Shown here: positions 15,673 through 24,143 of the stretch, one piece after another
Layout: every line of letters begins with the position of its first letter
Numbering within the stretch: position 1 is the stretch's first letter
Assembly (NCBI RefSeq): GCF_004364345.1
Contig: NZ_SOCA01000003.1
Span: 1 to 64,000, forward strand
Direction: 5' to 3'
Length of the DNA: 64,000 nt
From: Prosthecobacter fusiformis
GTDB lineage: Bacteria; Verrucomicrobiota; Verrucomicrobiia; Verrucomicrobiales; Verrucomicrobiaceae
Notes under the pieces: generated by a model
Databases searched by the model: none
Seen by the model: only the letters and a program-made list of their open reading frames with translations
Told to the model about the DNA's origin: nothing
Made by a program: the position numbers and the translations under genes

Positions 15673-17022
15673 ATGATCACCCGTCGTCATATCCTTCAGT
15701 CCACCGGTGCCGGTTTCGGCTGGCTGGCCTTCCAGGCACTCAGCCAGCAGTGGGCGCATGCCGCCGCACCGCCGAAGACCATCAACCCGTTGGCCCCGAA
15801 GCCGCCGCATTTTGCTCCCAGGGCCAAACGTGTCATCTTCATGTTCATGCAGGGCGGTCCCAGCCATCTGGACACCTTCGACTGGAAGCCGGAGCTAGTC
15901 CGGGCACAGGAGAGAAAGCTTCAAAAGTACATGGGCTCCGCCTTTGAGTTCAAACCTCGCGGCCAGAGCGGCATGATGATCTCCGAGGCCTTTCCCGAAC
16001 TGGCCAAACATGCCGATAGCCTCTGCATGCTCAATGGCATGAAGACCGCCACCAACGCCCATCAGATGGCCACCGTCGCCCTTCATATAGGTAGCGAATC
16101 ATTTGTTAGGCCGTCCATGGGTGCCTGGGTGGTCTATGGCCTCGGCTCAGAGGCTGAAGACCTGCCCGGTTTTGTCACCATCAATCCCATCGCTGACAAC
16201 GGCGGTGCCATGAACTACGGCTCCGCCTTCCTTCCGGCTACCTTCCAGGGTACGCGCTTGAATTCAGGCGGCGGTGGAGTGGCCCACCTCAGCAACAGCC
16301 GCCTCTCCGATGCCGATCAGAAACGGCAGATCGAGTTCATCCAAAAGGCTAACCGCCGCCTGCTCGGCCAGGATCCTGGCAATCCAGAAATCGAAGGCGT
16401 CATTCAGTCCTACGAACTCGCTTACAAGATGCAGACCTCCGTACCCATGACACTGGACCTGGACCAGGAGCCTGCGCACATCCGCGAAATGTATGGGCTT
16501 GATAATGGCGATACCGAACGTTTCGGCACCCAGTGTCTCATGGCCCGGCGCATGGCGGAAAAAGGTGTCCGTTTTATCCAGCTCACCTCTCCCGGTTGGG
16601 ATCATCACAACGGCCTGCGCGATAACCTCGGCCGCCAGTGCCACTCGATTGACAAGCCCATCGCCGGTCTCATCGCCGACCTGAAACAGCGCAACATGCT
16701 GGATGAAACCCTCATCATCTGGGGCGGTGAATTCGGCCGTGGTTCCGCTTATGACAACGAGCTGTACAACGGTCGCGGTCACAATGGCGGCGGTTATACC
16801 ATGTGGATGGCCGGCGGCGGTGTGAAGGGCGGGTACGTCCACGGCAGCACCGATGAAATGGGCGATACCGCCACCACCGGTATCATCCAGACCCACGACC
16901 TCCACGCCACCATCCTGCATCTTCTCGGCATCAACCATGAACGCCTCACCTACCGCTACGCCGGCCGCAACTTCCGCCTCACCGACGTCGCTGGAGTCGT
17001 CGCCAAAGACATCCTCGCCTGA
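15673..17022 (+). CDS. DUF1501 secreted protein (sulfatase/phosphatase-like fold)
   Basis: The 449-residue protein starts ITRRHILQSTGAGFGWLAF, a twin-arginine-type signal. Diagnostic DUF1501 segments follow: FMFMQGGPSHLDTFDWKP, AHQMATVALHIGSES, TSPGWDHHNGL and WGGEFGRGSAYD...GRGHNGGGYTMWMAGGGVKGG. The family belongs to the alkaline-phosphatase/sulfatase superfamily by similarity but has no defined substrate. It almost always accompanies DUF1549/DUF1553 proteins, as here, implying a shared periplasmic or surface complex. It ends the three-gene operon; a 150-bp inverted-repeat element follows six bases later. Confidence 0.93.
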   Translation: MITRRHILQSTGAGFGWLAFQALSQQWAHAAAPPKTINPLAPKPPHFAPRAKRVIFMFMQGGPSHLDTFDWKPELVRAQERKLQKYMGSAFEFKPRGQSGMMISEAFPELAKHADSLCMLNGMKTATNAHQMATVALHIGSESFVRPSMGAWVVYGLGSEAEDLPGFVTINPIADNGGAMNYGSAFLPATFQGTRLNSGGGGVAHLSNSRLSDADQKRQIEFIQKANRRLLGQDPGNPEIEGVIQSYELAYKMQTSVPMTLDLDQEPAHIREMYGLDNGDTERFGTQCLMARRMAEKGVRFIQLTSPGWDHHNGLRDNLGRQCHSIDKPIAGLIADLKQRNMLDETLIIWGGEFGRGSAYDNELYNGRGHNGGGYTMWMAGGGVKGGYVHGSTDEMGDTATTGIIQTHDLHATILHLLGINHERLTYRYAGRNFRLTDVAGVVAKDILA

Positions 17023-17027
17023 GGCAA

Positions 17028-17177
17028 AGTACTCCAGAGCTTTAGCTCGCGATAACATCGAACAAACCATTTCATTCCCGAGCTAGGATTCGATCACACC
17101 TCAGCTCGTAAAACATTGGAATGCCTCCCGCTCCTGAATAACTTTCGAGGCCAGCCGAGCTAAAGCTCTAGACTACT
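17028..17177. repeat. 150-bp inverted-repeat (MITE/REP-like) element
   Basis: The left arm (17028-17049) and right arm (17156-17177) are 22-base inverted repeats with about three mismatches, sharing AGAGCTTTAGCTCG. Inside are further CGAGCT and AGCTCG words, including a nested inverted pair CGAGCTAG/CAGCTCG. The element fills the gap between DUF1501 and araC and ends five bases before the araC start. It encodes no protein and no target duplication is obvious. Confidence 0.75.
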
Positions 17178-17182
17178 TTTCC

Positions 17183-18073
17183 ATGAACCGCCGCACCATC
17201 CCCTCGCTCCAGATGAGCGACTACGGACAGGACAGCCTGCGGCAGCAAGGCGTGGTGGTCATGCCCCTGGAGCTTTCCATGAGCCGCGAGCCATCCCGGC
17301 TCATTCCGCATTTTCATGATTTCTTCCAGCTCTTCCTCATTCAGGGGCCCGCCCGCCTGATGCATGATTTCCGTGAATATGACGTCAATGGCGTAACGCT
17401 GTTCTTTCTCAGCCCCGGACAGGTGCACACCATTTATCCACGCAGCCCGTCCATGCATGGCACCGTCGCCTCATTCACGCAGGCTTTCTTTGATCATCAG
17501 TCGCCGCCGCCAAGCATGCTCTTTGAGCTGCCCTTCTTTTTCGCCTCGGGTGCTGCTCCTTCGTTCTCCGTGGAAAAGAAGGAAGCCGCCCGGATCATCG
17601 CCCTCTTCAGTGACCTCCAGCGGGAATACGATGAAGGCAGGCGCGGTGTCATGGAGGCATTGCGTGCCCTGCTGCGCATTCTCTTCATCGAGGCCAGTCG
17701 CCTGGAGGCCGTGGGTCACCCAGTGCAGGAGCCATCTCGCGCGGCCCTGCTGACCCGCCAGTTTCATCTGGCCCTGGAACATCACTTCCGGGAATGGCAG
17801 GCCCTGGCTCCCTATGCAAAGCAGCTGGGCGTCACCGTGAACCATCTCAATGACGTCATTCATGAAGAGACAGGTCATTCCGCAGGAGAGCTTATTCGTC
17901 ACCGGCGGCTCCTCGATGCCAAGCGCCTTTTACTCCACTCGGACCTCAGTGTCTCCGAAATCGGGTACCAGATCGGCTTTCACGATCCCTCCTACTTTAG
18001 CCGCTTTTTCCGCCGTTACGTGGGCGAGACCCCAGCCGAGTTTCGAGATGCAATCCGAGAAAAATACCATTGA
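17183..18073 (+). CDS. AraC-family transcriptional regulator
   Basis: The 296-residue protein has an N-terminal cupin-like sensor (PHFHDFFQLFLIQGPARLMHD, with FLSPGQVHTIYP). Its C-terminal AraC double helix-turn-helix runs from about residue 195 (YAKQLGVTVNHLNDVIHEETGHSAGELI, then SEIGYQIGFHDPSYFSRFFRRYVGETPAEFR). It probably activates the adjacent MFS transporter gene, which starts 65 bases downstream, in response to an unknown small molecule. Its 5' end is set directly against the inverted-repeat element, so its own promoter or leader may lie in that element. Confidence 0.93.
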   Translation: MNRRTIPSLQMSDYGQDSLRQQGVVVMPLELSMSREPSRLIPHFHDFFQLFLIQGPARLMHDFREYDVNGVTLFFLSPGQVHTIYPRSPSMHGTVASFTQAFFDHQSPPPSMLFELPFFFASGAAPSFSVEKKEAARIIALFSDLQREYDEGRRGVMEALRALLRILFIEASRLEAVGHPVQEPSRAALLTRQFHLALEHHFREWQALAPYAKQLGVTVNHLNDVIHEETGHSAGELIRHRRLLDAKRLLLHSDLSVSEIGYQIGFHDPSYFSRFFRRYVGETPAEFRDAIREKYH

Positions 18074-18138
18074 GATCCCACCATGCACCAGGGCTGTCCT
18101 TTGAATGAAGAAGCCTTTGGGCGAAGACTCATGGTCCT

Positions 18139-19374
18139 ATGAATGAGACAGTGATCGAGGAGATGCCGCCCCGGGTGAGGCCTCAGCAGAAAGCCACGGA
18201 GACCGTGTTTGCCCTGCTCTTTGCCATCAGCTTTTCACACATGCTGAATGACACCATTCAGGCCCTGCTTCCCGCCATCTATCCGGTTCTCAAGGAGTCC
18301 TATGGACTCACTTTCACTCAGCTAGGTCTTATCACCCTCACCTTTCAGTGCACCGCCTCGCTCTTGCAGCCATTGGTCGGTTACATCACGGACAAAAGGG
18401 CCATGCCATATTCCCTGCCTGTCGGCATGGGCCTGACCTTGGTCGGCTTATTGCTTCTGTCCCAGGCGCATACTTTCCCGGCCATTCTGATCGCCTCGGC
18501 CATGGTCGGTAGCGGCTCCGCCATCTTCCATCCAGAGGCCTCGCGCATCGCCCACATGGCGGCGGGGAAGCGGCGCGGGCTGGCGCAGTCGCTGTTCCAG
18601 GTTGGTGGCAATGCAGGGACATCCATTGGTCCTTTGCTAGCCGCCTGGTTCATCGTGCCACACGGTCAGGCTGCCCTGTCATGGTTCTCCATCATTGCCA
18701 TGGTGGGAGTCCTGGTACTCTTCCAGGTGGGGCAATGGCAGGGGCGAAACCTTCACCGCATTCACAAGAAGCGTGCGCCCATGTCCGGTTCCCTGAGTGA
18801 CGCCCCCGCGACTGGCCGCATCGCCTTTGCCGTGGCTGTGCTGGTGATCCTCATTTTCTCCAAGTATGTCTATCTGGCCAGCCTGACTAATTATTATACC
18901 TTTTACCTCATGGACCGCTTCCAGGTCTCTGTGCAGCATTCGCAGTATTACCTGTTTATCTTCCTCTTCTCGGTAGCTGCGGGCACCATCATTGGCGGAC
19001 CTGTGGGTGATGCCATTGGTCGCAAGCGGGTCATCTGGGTTTCCATCCTCGGCGTGGCCCCCTTCTCCCTGTGGCTGCCTCATGCCGGACTGCTGACCAC
19101 GGCCATTCTGACGGTGATCATTGGTCTGGTGCTGGCTTCTGCCTTCTCGGCCATCCTGGTCTATGCGCAGGAACTCATGCCTGGAAAGGTGGGCATGATC
19201 GCCGGTCTCTTTTTTGGTCTCGCCTTTGGCATTGCAGGCATCGGCTCGGCCGTGCTGGGTGCGGTAGCAGACAAACAGGGCATCAACTTTGTCTTTCATG
19301 CCTGTGCCTACCTTCCCCTGCTGGGTCTGCTGACGGTGTTTCTGCCCGATGTCGAAACTGCCAAAGAGAAGTGA
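18139..19374 (+). CDS. MFS transporter, fosmidomycin-resistance (Fsr) type
   Basis: The 411-residue integral membrane protein has about 12 hydrophobic segments. Its N terminus, FAISFSHMLNDTIQALLPAIYPVLKESYGLTFTQLGLITLTFQ, is typical of Fsr-like exporters. The MFS loop motif ITDKR and a second-half motif GPVGDAIGRKRVIW are present. Known relatives export fosmidomycin and other small molecules by proton antiport. It follows the AraC regulator, its likely controller. The natural substrate is not deducible. Confidence 0.9.
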   Translation: MNETVIEEMPPRVRPQQKATETVFALLFAISFSHMLNDTIQALLPAIYPVLKESYGLTFTQLGLITLTFQCTASLLQPLVGYITDKRAMPYSLPVGMGLTLVGLLLLSQAHTFPAILIASAMVGSGSAIFHPEASRIAHMAAGKRRGLAQSLFQVGGNAGTSIGPLLAAWFIVPHGQAALSWFSIIAMVGVLVLFQVGQWQGRNLHRIHKKRAPMSGSLSDAPATGRIAFAVAVLVILIFSKYVYLASLTNYYTFYLMDRFQVSVQHSQYYLFIFLFSVAAGTIIGGPVGDAIGRKRVIWVSILGVAPFSLWLPHAGLLTTAILTVIIGLVLASAFSAILVYAQELMPGKVGMIAGLFFGLAFGIAGIGSAVLGAVADKQGINFVFHACAYLPLLGLLTVFLPDVETAKEK

Positions 19375-19443
19375 CGCACCCCCGCAAGCGGGTGTACGAA
19401 GCTTGCATCTTGGGCTACAGCATGATTGTGTAATTACCCGACC

Positions 19444-20604
19444 ATGAAAGACGACCCCACGGTGCCCAGCGCAGCACGTTTTGAAACCCGAGCCATCCAC
19501 ATCGGCCAGGATTACCGCAGCGAAACTGGTGCGGTGATTCCGCCGATCTACATGACCTCGACCTATGAGACGGGGAATCCTGGCGGTTTCGACTACACCC
19601 GCAGCGGCAGCCCGAACTATCGCAACCTGCAAAACACTCTGGCCAGCCTGGAGAATGCCCAGCACTGTACCGTATTCGCCAGCGGCGTATCCGCCATCAC
19701 TGCCATCGCCTTTGGGTTGAAGGCGGGGGATACTGTCGTTTCAGAGCAGAACATCTATGGCTGCACGTATAGGCTCTTTGAGCGTGTGCTGCGGAAGTTC
19801 AATGTGGACATCCAGTATCTGGACCTCGCGGATACGGCGAATTATACCCGTATAGCCGAGATCAAACCAGCCCTGGTATGGTTGGAATCGCCCACGAATC
19901 CATTGCTCAAGATCCTCGACATCGCCGCTATCTCGGAGGTGGCGCATAGTGTCGGCAGTACGGTCGTGATGGACAATACCTTTGCCTCCAGTCTGTTGCA
20001 AAAGCCGCTGGATCTGGGTGCGGACCTGTCCCTGCTCAGCACCACGAAATATACTAACGGCCACTCGGATGCCTTGGGCGGTGCGGTCTGTTCCAACTCC
20101 GCCGAATGGCAGGAGAAGATGATCTTTGCCCAAAAGGCCCTGGGTCTGCAGCCCAGCCCCTTTGATTCCTGGCTGACTTCCCGCGGGGTGAAGACCGAGG
20201 CCATCCGCATGGAGCGGCACAGCGCCAATGCCCTGGAGCTGGCGACCCGCCTGGAGGGCCGTGCGGATGTGAAGAGTGTGCGTTATCCCTTCCTGCCTTC
20301 CAATCCGCAGTATGAGCTGGCGCGGAAGCAGATGAGCGGCGGCTCTGGCATGCTGCTCGCAGACTTTGGGCATACGCAGGATGAGGCCCTGGCCTTCATT
20401 CGTCGGCTTCGTCTTTTTACGCAGGCCGAGAGTCTCGGCGGCATCGAATCACTCGTATGCCATCCTGCAACCATGACTCATGCCTCCATACCCAAGGATA
20501 TCCGTGAAGCCGCCGGCGTGACCGACGGGCTGGTCAGGTTTTCTGTTGGTATAGAGCATGTCGAAGACCTCTGGGCAGACATCGAACAGGCACTGAAAGC
20601 ATAG
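19444..20604 (+). CDS. Cys/Met metabolism PLP-dependent enzyme (cystathionine gamma-synthase/lyase family)
   Basis: The 386-residue protein opens with FETRAIHIGQDYRSETGAVIPPIYMTSTYE. It has SGVSAITAIAF for the cofactor phosphate, VWLESPTNPLLKI, and the Schiff-base Lys202 in STTKYTNGHSDALGG. The C-terminal SLGGIESLVCHPATMTHAS matches the family. Members catalyse gamma-replacement or elimination in trans-sulfuration. Distinguishing synthase from lyase needs phylogeny. The ATG at 19444 is chosen over 19426 because the conserved region starts soon after. It lies 18 bases upstream of the acidic protein gene, so the two could be co-transcribed. Confidence 0.92.
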   Translation: MKDDPTVPSAARFETRAIHIGQDYRSETGAVIPPIYMTSTYETGNPGGFDYTRSGSPNYRNLQNTLASLENAQHCTVFASGVSAITAIAFGLKAGDTVVSEQNIYGCTYRLFERVLRKFNVDIQYLDLADTANYTRIAEIKPALVWLESPTNPLLKILDIAAISEVAHSVGSTVVMDNTFASSLLQKPLDLGADLSLLSTTKYTNGHSDALGGAVCSNSAEWQEKMIFAQKALGLQPSPFDSWLTSRGVKTEAIRMERHSANALELATRLEGRADVKSVRYPFLPSNPQYELARKQMSGGSGMLLADFGHTQDEALAFIRRLRLFTQAESLGGIESLVCHPATMTHASIPKDIREAAGVTDGLVRFSVGIEHVEDLWADIEQALKA

Positions 20605-20621
20605 GCACTCCTTACTGAATC

Positions 20622-21860
20622 ATGGCCCTGCGTATAGATCTTGCCATCACCCATGGTGAACTGGACAACACCGAGCGTGGTCGCATTCGCGGTCGCCTCT
20701 GGCTGCTTGGCCGTGAACAGCCCGTGGAGTTGGACCTTGATGGCGATGCCTGGCGGGATGTGGCCGGCACCCGGCTCACTTTTAAAAACCCCACTCCCGT
20801 TCCTCAATCCACCTCGGCCCGGCTTAACACCGTCCAAATTGGCATGGCCGGGGATATCACCGCCTCTCGAAAGGTGAAGGTCTTCACCGTGGATGAGGAA
20901 GAATGGCAGGAAGCCTACCGTCAGGACCGCATTGATGAAGTGCCCACAGAATGGCGCAACAGCCTTTATCTGGAATGGTTCACCCCGGAGCAGGGCCGCT
21001 GTGTCGTGGAAAGCGCCGACTTTGAAATCACCATCTCCGAGCATGTCTGGGAGATGGATGAGGATGAGGAGGGTGCTCAAAAACTAGCTAACATGCAGGC
21101 CATGCGCGACTTCCTGGCCGGCATCATCCAGCGGCCTGAACCTCGTGAGGATACCGACTCCGAAGACGATACCAGCCTGGAGCTTTCAGAGGAAGAATGG
21201 GAAGAGCAACTCAAAGCCTCCGACCGCCTCACCGATGCCAGTATGGAAGCCTACGAGAAGTATGGCGAGGACAACGACTCTGAGGAAAAGACTGCATTCG
21301 TCATGGGCTGGGACCATCTGCTAGAAGACATGGCCGATGCCCAGGAAGGCGTGGAACCTTCTGAGAACGACAGTGAGGATAAGAAACGTCGGCGTGAGTG
21401 GAATGAACTCATGGACCAGGCTGCTGCCGAAGCTGAAGAGGCAGAATCCTGGCAGGAAGATGACGAAGAGGATGAATCCCACCCCCTCTATGAACAGGCC
21501 CGTGAGTATGTCGTCCAGGTCAGACGTGAGATGCGCCAGACCGGCCTCAACGAAGATCATGGCGAAGATCCTGATCATCCTCTGGACCGTTTTATGACCA
21601 ACATCATGCAGATCAGCGGCAAGCTGGCCGGTGCCCTGCATTCGCGTCGTGATCTGGAGGACAGCAATGATCGTGGGTATGTACTTGCCATCACCAAGCG
21701 CTGCCTGAACTGGGCCAACGAAGCCCTCGCCGCCCTCCAAGATATGCAGGCCACCCCTGCTTATGCCGTCCATCGTCCTTTGTTCGAGACCTGGAAAACC
21801 GGGGTGCTCAACCTGCGTGAAGGCATCAATCAATTGCGGGATGAACTTAAGGAGGAGTAA
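20622..21860 (+). CDS. Highly acidic protein of unknown family
   Basis: The 412-residue protein is not a family I recognise. Residues 1-150 look beta-rich (LRIDLAITHGELDNTERGRIRGRLWLLG...VKVFTVDEEEW). Residues 165-300 are strongly acidic, with runs such as EDTDSEDDTSLELSEEEWEE and WQEDDEEDE. The C-terminal 110 residues are helical (ISGKLAGALHSRR...YVLAITKRCLNWANEALAAL). There is no signal peptide or membrane segment, so it is likely cytosolic. Its 3' end overlaps by 14 bases, tail to tail, with the third AAA+ ATPase gene. Proximity makes it a candidate substrate adaptor or partner of the three ATPases, but no co-transcription is possible. Confidence 0.75.
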   Translation: MALRIDLAITHGELDNTERGRIRGRLWLLGREQPVELDLDGDAWRDVAGTRLTFKNPTPVPQSTSARLNTVQIGMAGDITASRKVKVFTVDEEEWQEAYRQDRIDEVPTEWRNSLYLEWFTPEQGRCVVESADFEITISEHVWEMDEDEEGAQKLANMQAMRDFLAGIIQRPEPREDTDSEDDTSLELSEEEWEEQLKASDRLTDASMEAYEKYGEDNDSEEKTAFVMGWDHLLEDMADAQEGVEPSENDSEDKKRRREWNELMDQAAAEAEEAESWQEDDEEDESHPLYEQAREYVVQVRREMRQTGLNEDHGEDPDHPLDRFMTNIMQISGKLAGALHSRRDLEDSNDRGYVLAITKRCLNWANEALAALQDMQATPAYAVHRPLFETWKTGVLNLREGINQLRDELKEE

Positions 21861-24141
21861 TCTCCGTCGTGGCCCTGTTTGCGTCCCAGGTGACACGCAG
21901 CAGAAGGTCCTTGCTGGCGGGATGGGTGACGATCCATCGTGCCAATGGCATAACAATGAGTTCTTCAATCCGGCGCTGAAGTGGACGTGCACCATAGACA
22001 GGGTCAAAGCCGCGTTCGCAGACTGTTTGCAGCAGGGCATCGCTGATCTCCAGCCGCAGGCCGCGCTGGGCCAGACCCTCCCGCTGGATGAGGGCGGCGA
22101 TCTCCCTCTGGGCAATGGATTCAACGGCACTGCGGCCCAGGGGCTCAAAGGTGACGACCTGATCCAGGCGGTTGAAAAATTCAGGCCGGAAGAATTGGGT
22201 GATGGCGCTTGTGTCTGAACGTGCAGCCTCTGTGGCAGATGCCGGACCAAAACCCAGGGCGCTGCCTTTCCGCGCGCCCAGGTTGGAGGTCATGATGATG
22301 ACTGTACTGCGGAACCAGGTGGTGCGCCCCAGGGCATCGGTGAGGCGGCCTTCATCAAAGACGTTCATCAGCGTATCGAAGACCTCAGGCGCGGCCTTTT
22401 CCACCTCGTCCAGGAGAAGGACGGTGAAGGGGTTTTGACGCAAGCGTTTGACCAGGTCGGAGGGTTCTCCAAAGGCATCGCCAAGCAGGCGGCGGGCTGC
22501 ATCGTGGCCAGCGTATTCGCTCATGTCCAGGCGCACAAGCCGGTCATTGGGCTGGCGGTTGGGGAAGAGATAGTCCCCCAGGAACTTGGCCAATTGTGTC
22601 TTGCCTGTGCCAGTAGGGCCGGTGAAAAGCAGGACAGCCAGAGGGCGGCGTGGATCATTGAGCCCAGCTTTGAATTTTAACAATGTGCGGCAGACTGCAT
22701 CCACCGCCTGCGGCTGGGCGATGAGACGTTCACTGAACCAGGAACGCAGTGCTTCTGGATCTAGCACGGCAGTTTCATCCATGAGCTGATCAGGCAGGCC
22801 AGTGCCTTCAGCAAAGAGGCGGCGCAGATCCGCCAGAGCCACCTGGCGGCCGCCTGCTTCACGTGCACGCGCAGCGGCTTCGTTCATCAGGCCCAGCGGA
22901 GTTCCGGGAAAGCCTGCATAGGGTTGGAAACGCTTGCACAAACGGCCCGCCTCGCGCGCGGCCTCCATTGAAAAATCCATGGCCCCGCTGCCATTGAGAG
23001 ACTGAGCGGCCAGATTCAATACGCGGTCTTCCTGGGCCGGTGCCAGCGGATGCATGCGCTGGATGGAGAAGGCATCCAGGAAGCCTGGCAGGCTGCGTTC
23101 ACAGGCATCCACTTCCGCAGGTGTGGCTTCGACCACAAGCCGCAGCTCGCCTGACTGAAGATAGGGAATTAAAAAAGCGGCGAGACTGCTCTCCGGATTG
23201 CTGCCTCCCAGCCGCAGCAGCTCCTGTAGGCTTTCGATGCCCAGGATGGCCTCCGCGTTTCTTGCTTCGGCGATGACTTCCTCCAGCCGTTCCTGCCACT
23301 CGCCTAACCAGCGCATGCCAGCGATGAGGCGCGAGCCGCTGGTGATCCAGAAGCGCTGCGCTTTGCGCCCACTTTCCCCAGACAGCTTTTCCACCCGGCG
23401 GGCGGCTTCAATCAAAACGGCCGATTTTCCACAGCCGGATTCACCCACCAGCAGCACGCTGCCCCGGCTTTGACGCAGGCGGTTTTCCAGGTCGGTCACC
23501 TCCGCATCACGCTCCCAGGTGCGGGATGTTTTGCGCAGGGCAGGGGATCCCGCGTGCTCGGCGACTTTGGGCAGCACCTCCAGTTTAAAGTCATCCTCCT
23601 TCTCCTTCTGACGGCGCGGGGTGAAGGAGATCGCGTCCAGCTTCCATTCCACAGGTGAAAGCAGCCGCATGAGGCTGGCAGGGGTCAGCCCTTTCAATTC
23701 CTGGCGCGCATAATGAAGCGCCATTTCTTCCACCTTGTCCTGGCCGCTGAGCTCAAATTCTACATTGAGTGTCGGCAGCATCGCACAGACCAGCCCGCTC
23801 TCACGCTTGCCTACTACGCAGGGCAGCTTCAGCGTCACCGCTTCAGCACAGGGCACACTGCGGGTGCGGTTATGACCGTCCTTGACCTTCACTGCATACT
23901 CGGGCACAGCCTGGACCTTCACCACGCGCATTTCCGGGTCCTGGAAATCAGGTGCGACCATCCACAAATCACCGCTGCCATCCACGCATTGCAGGTAGTC
24001 CTTTAACTCCCGCAGCACGGCTGTGGGGGTGGCTCCGCTGGCGGAACCATAACTGGCCATGTCATCCAGCAGTCGGCCTGCCCAGCCACCCTGAGGGGAG
24101 CTGCGCCAGAGCACGACATTAAAGCGGAGGGTGCGGGACAT
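21847..24141 (-). CDS. ClpA/ClpB-like double AAA+ ATPase, third of the cassette
   Basis: The 764-residue protein has an N-terminal region of about 190 residues unlike the Clp N domain. NBD1 has a Walker A (GESGCGKS, about 229-236), but its Walker B reads ILGIESLQE, lacking the Asp-Glu pair. NBD2 is intact: GPTGTGKTQLAKFL, VLLLDEVEKAAPEVFD, sensor TSNLGARKG, FFRPEFFNRLDQVV and the C-terminal GARPLQRRIEELI. No ClpB coiled-coil middle domain and no ClpP-binding tripeptide are evident. It follows the second ATPase gene after two bases. I infer an ATP-driven protein remodeller within a hetero-assembly. Confidence 0.88.
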   Translation of the reverse strand: MSRTLRFNVVLWRSSPQGGWAGRLLDDMASYGSASGATPTAVLRELKDYLQCVDGSGDLWMVAPDFQDPEMRVVKVQAVPEYAVKVKDGHNRTRSVPCAEAVTLKLPCVVGKRESGLVCAMLPTLNVEFELSGQDKVEEMALHYARQELKGLTPASLMRLLSPVEWKLDAISFTPRRQKEKEDDFKLEVLPKVAEHAGSPALRKTSRTWERDAEVTDLENRLRQSRGSVLLVGESGCGKSAVLIEAARRVEKLSGESGRKAQRFWITSGSRLIAGMRWLGEWQERLEEVIAEARNAEAILGIESLQELLRLGGSNPESSLAAFLIPYLQSGELRLVVEATPAEVDACERSLPGFLDAFSIQRMHPLAPAQEDRVLNLAAQSLNGSGAMDFSMEAAREAGRLCKRFQPYAGFPGTPLGLMNEAAARAREAGGRQVALADLRRLFAEGTGLPDQLMDETAVLDPEALRSWFSERLIAQPQAVDAVCRTLLKFKAGLNDPRRPLAVLLFTGPTGTGKTQLAKFLGDYLFPNRQPNDRLVRLDMSEYAGHDAARRLLGDAFGEPSDLVKRLRQNPFTVLLLDEVEKAAPEVFDTLMNVFDEGRLTDALGRTTWFRSTVIIMTSNLGARKGSALGFGPASATEAARSDTSAITQFFRPEFFNRLDQVVTFEPLGRSAVESIAQREIAALIQREGLAQRGLRLEISDALLQTVCERGFDPVYGARPLQRRIEELIVMPLARWIVTHPASKDLLLRVTWDANRATTEITPP

Positions 24142-24143
24142 GA

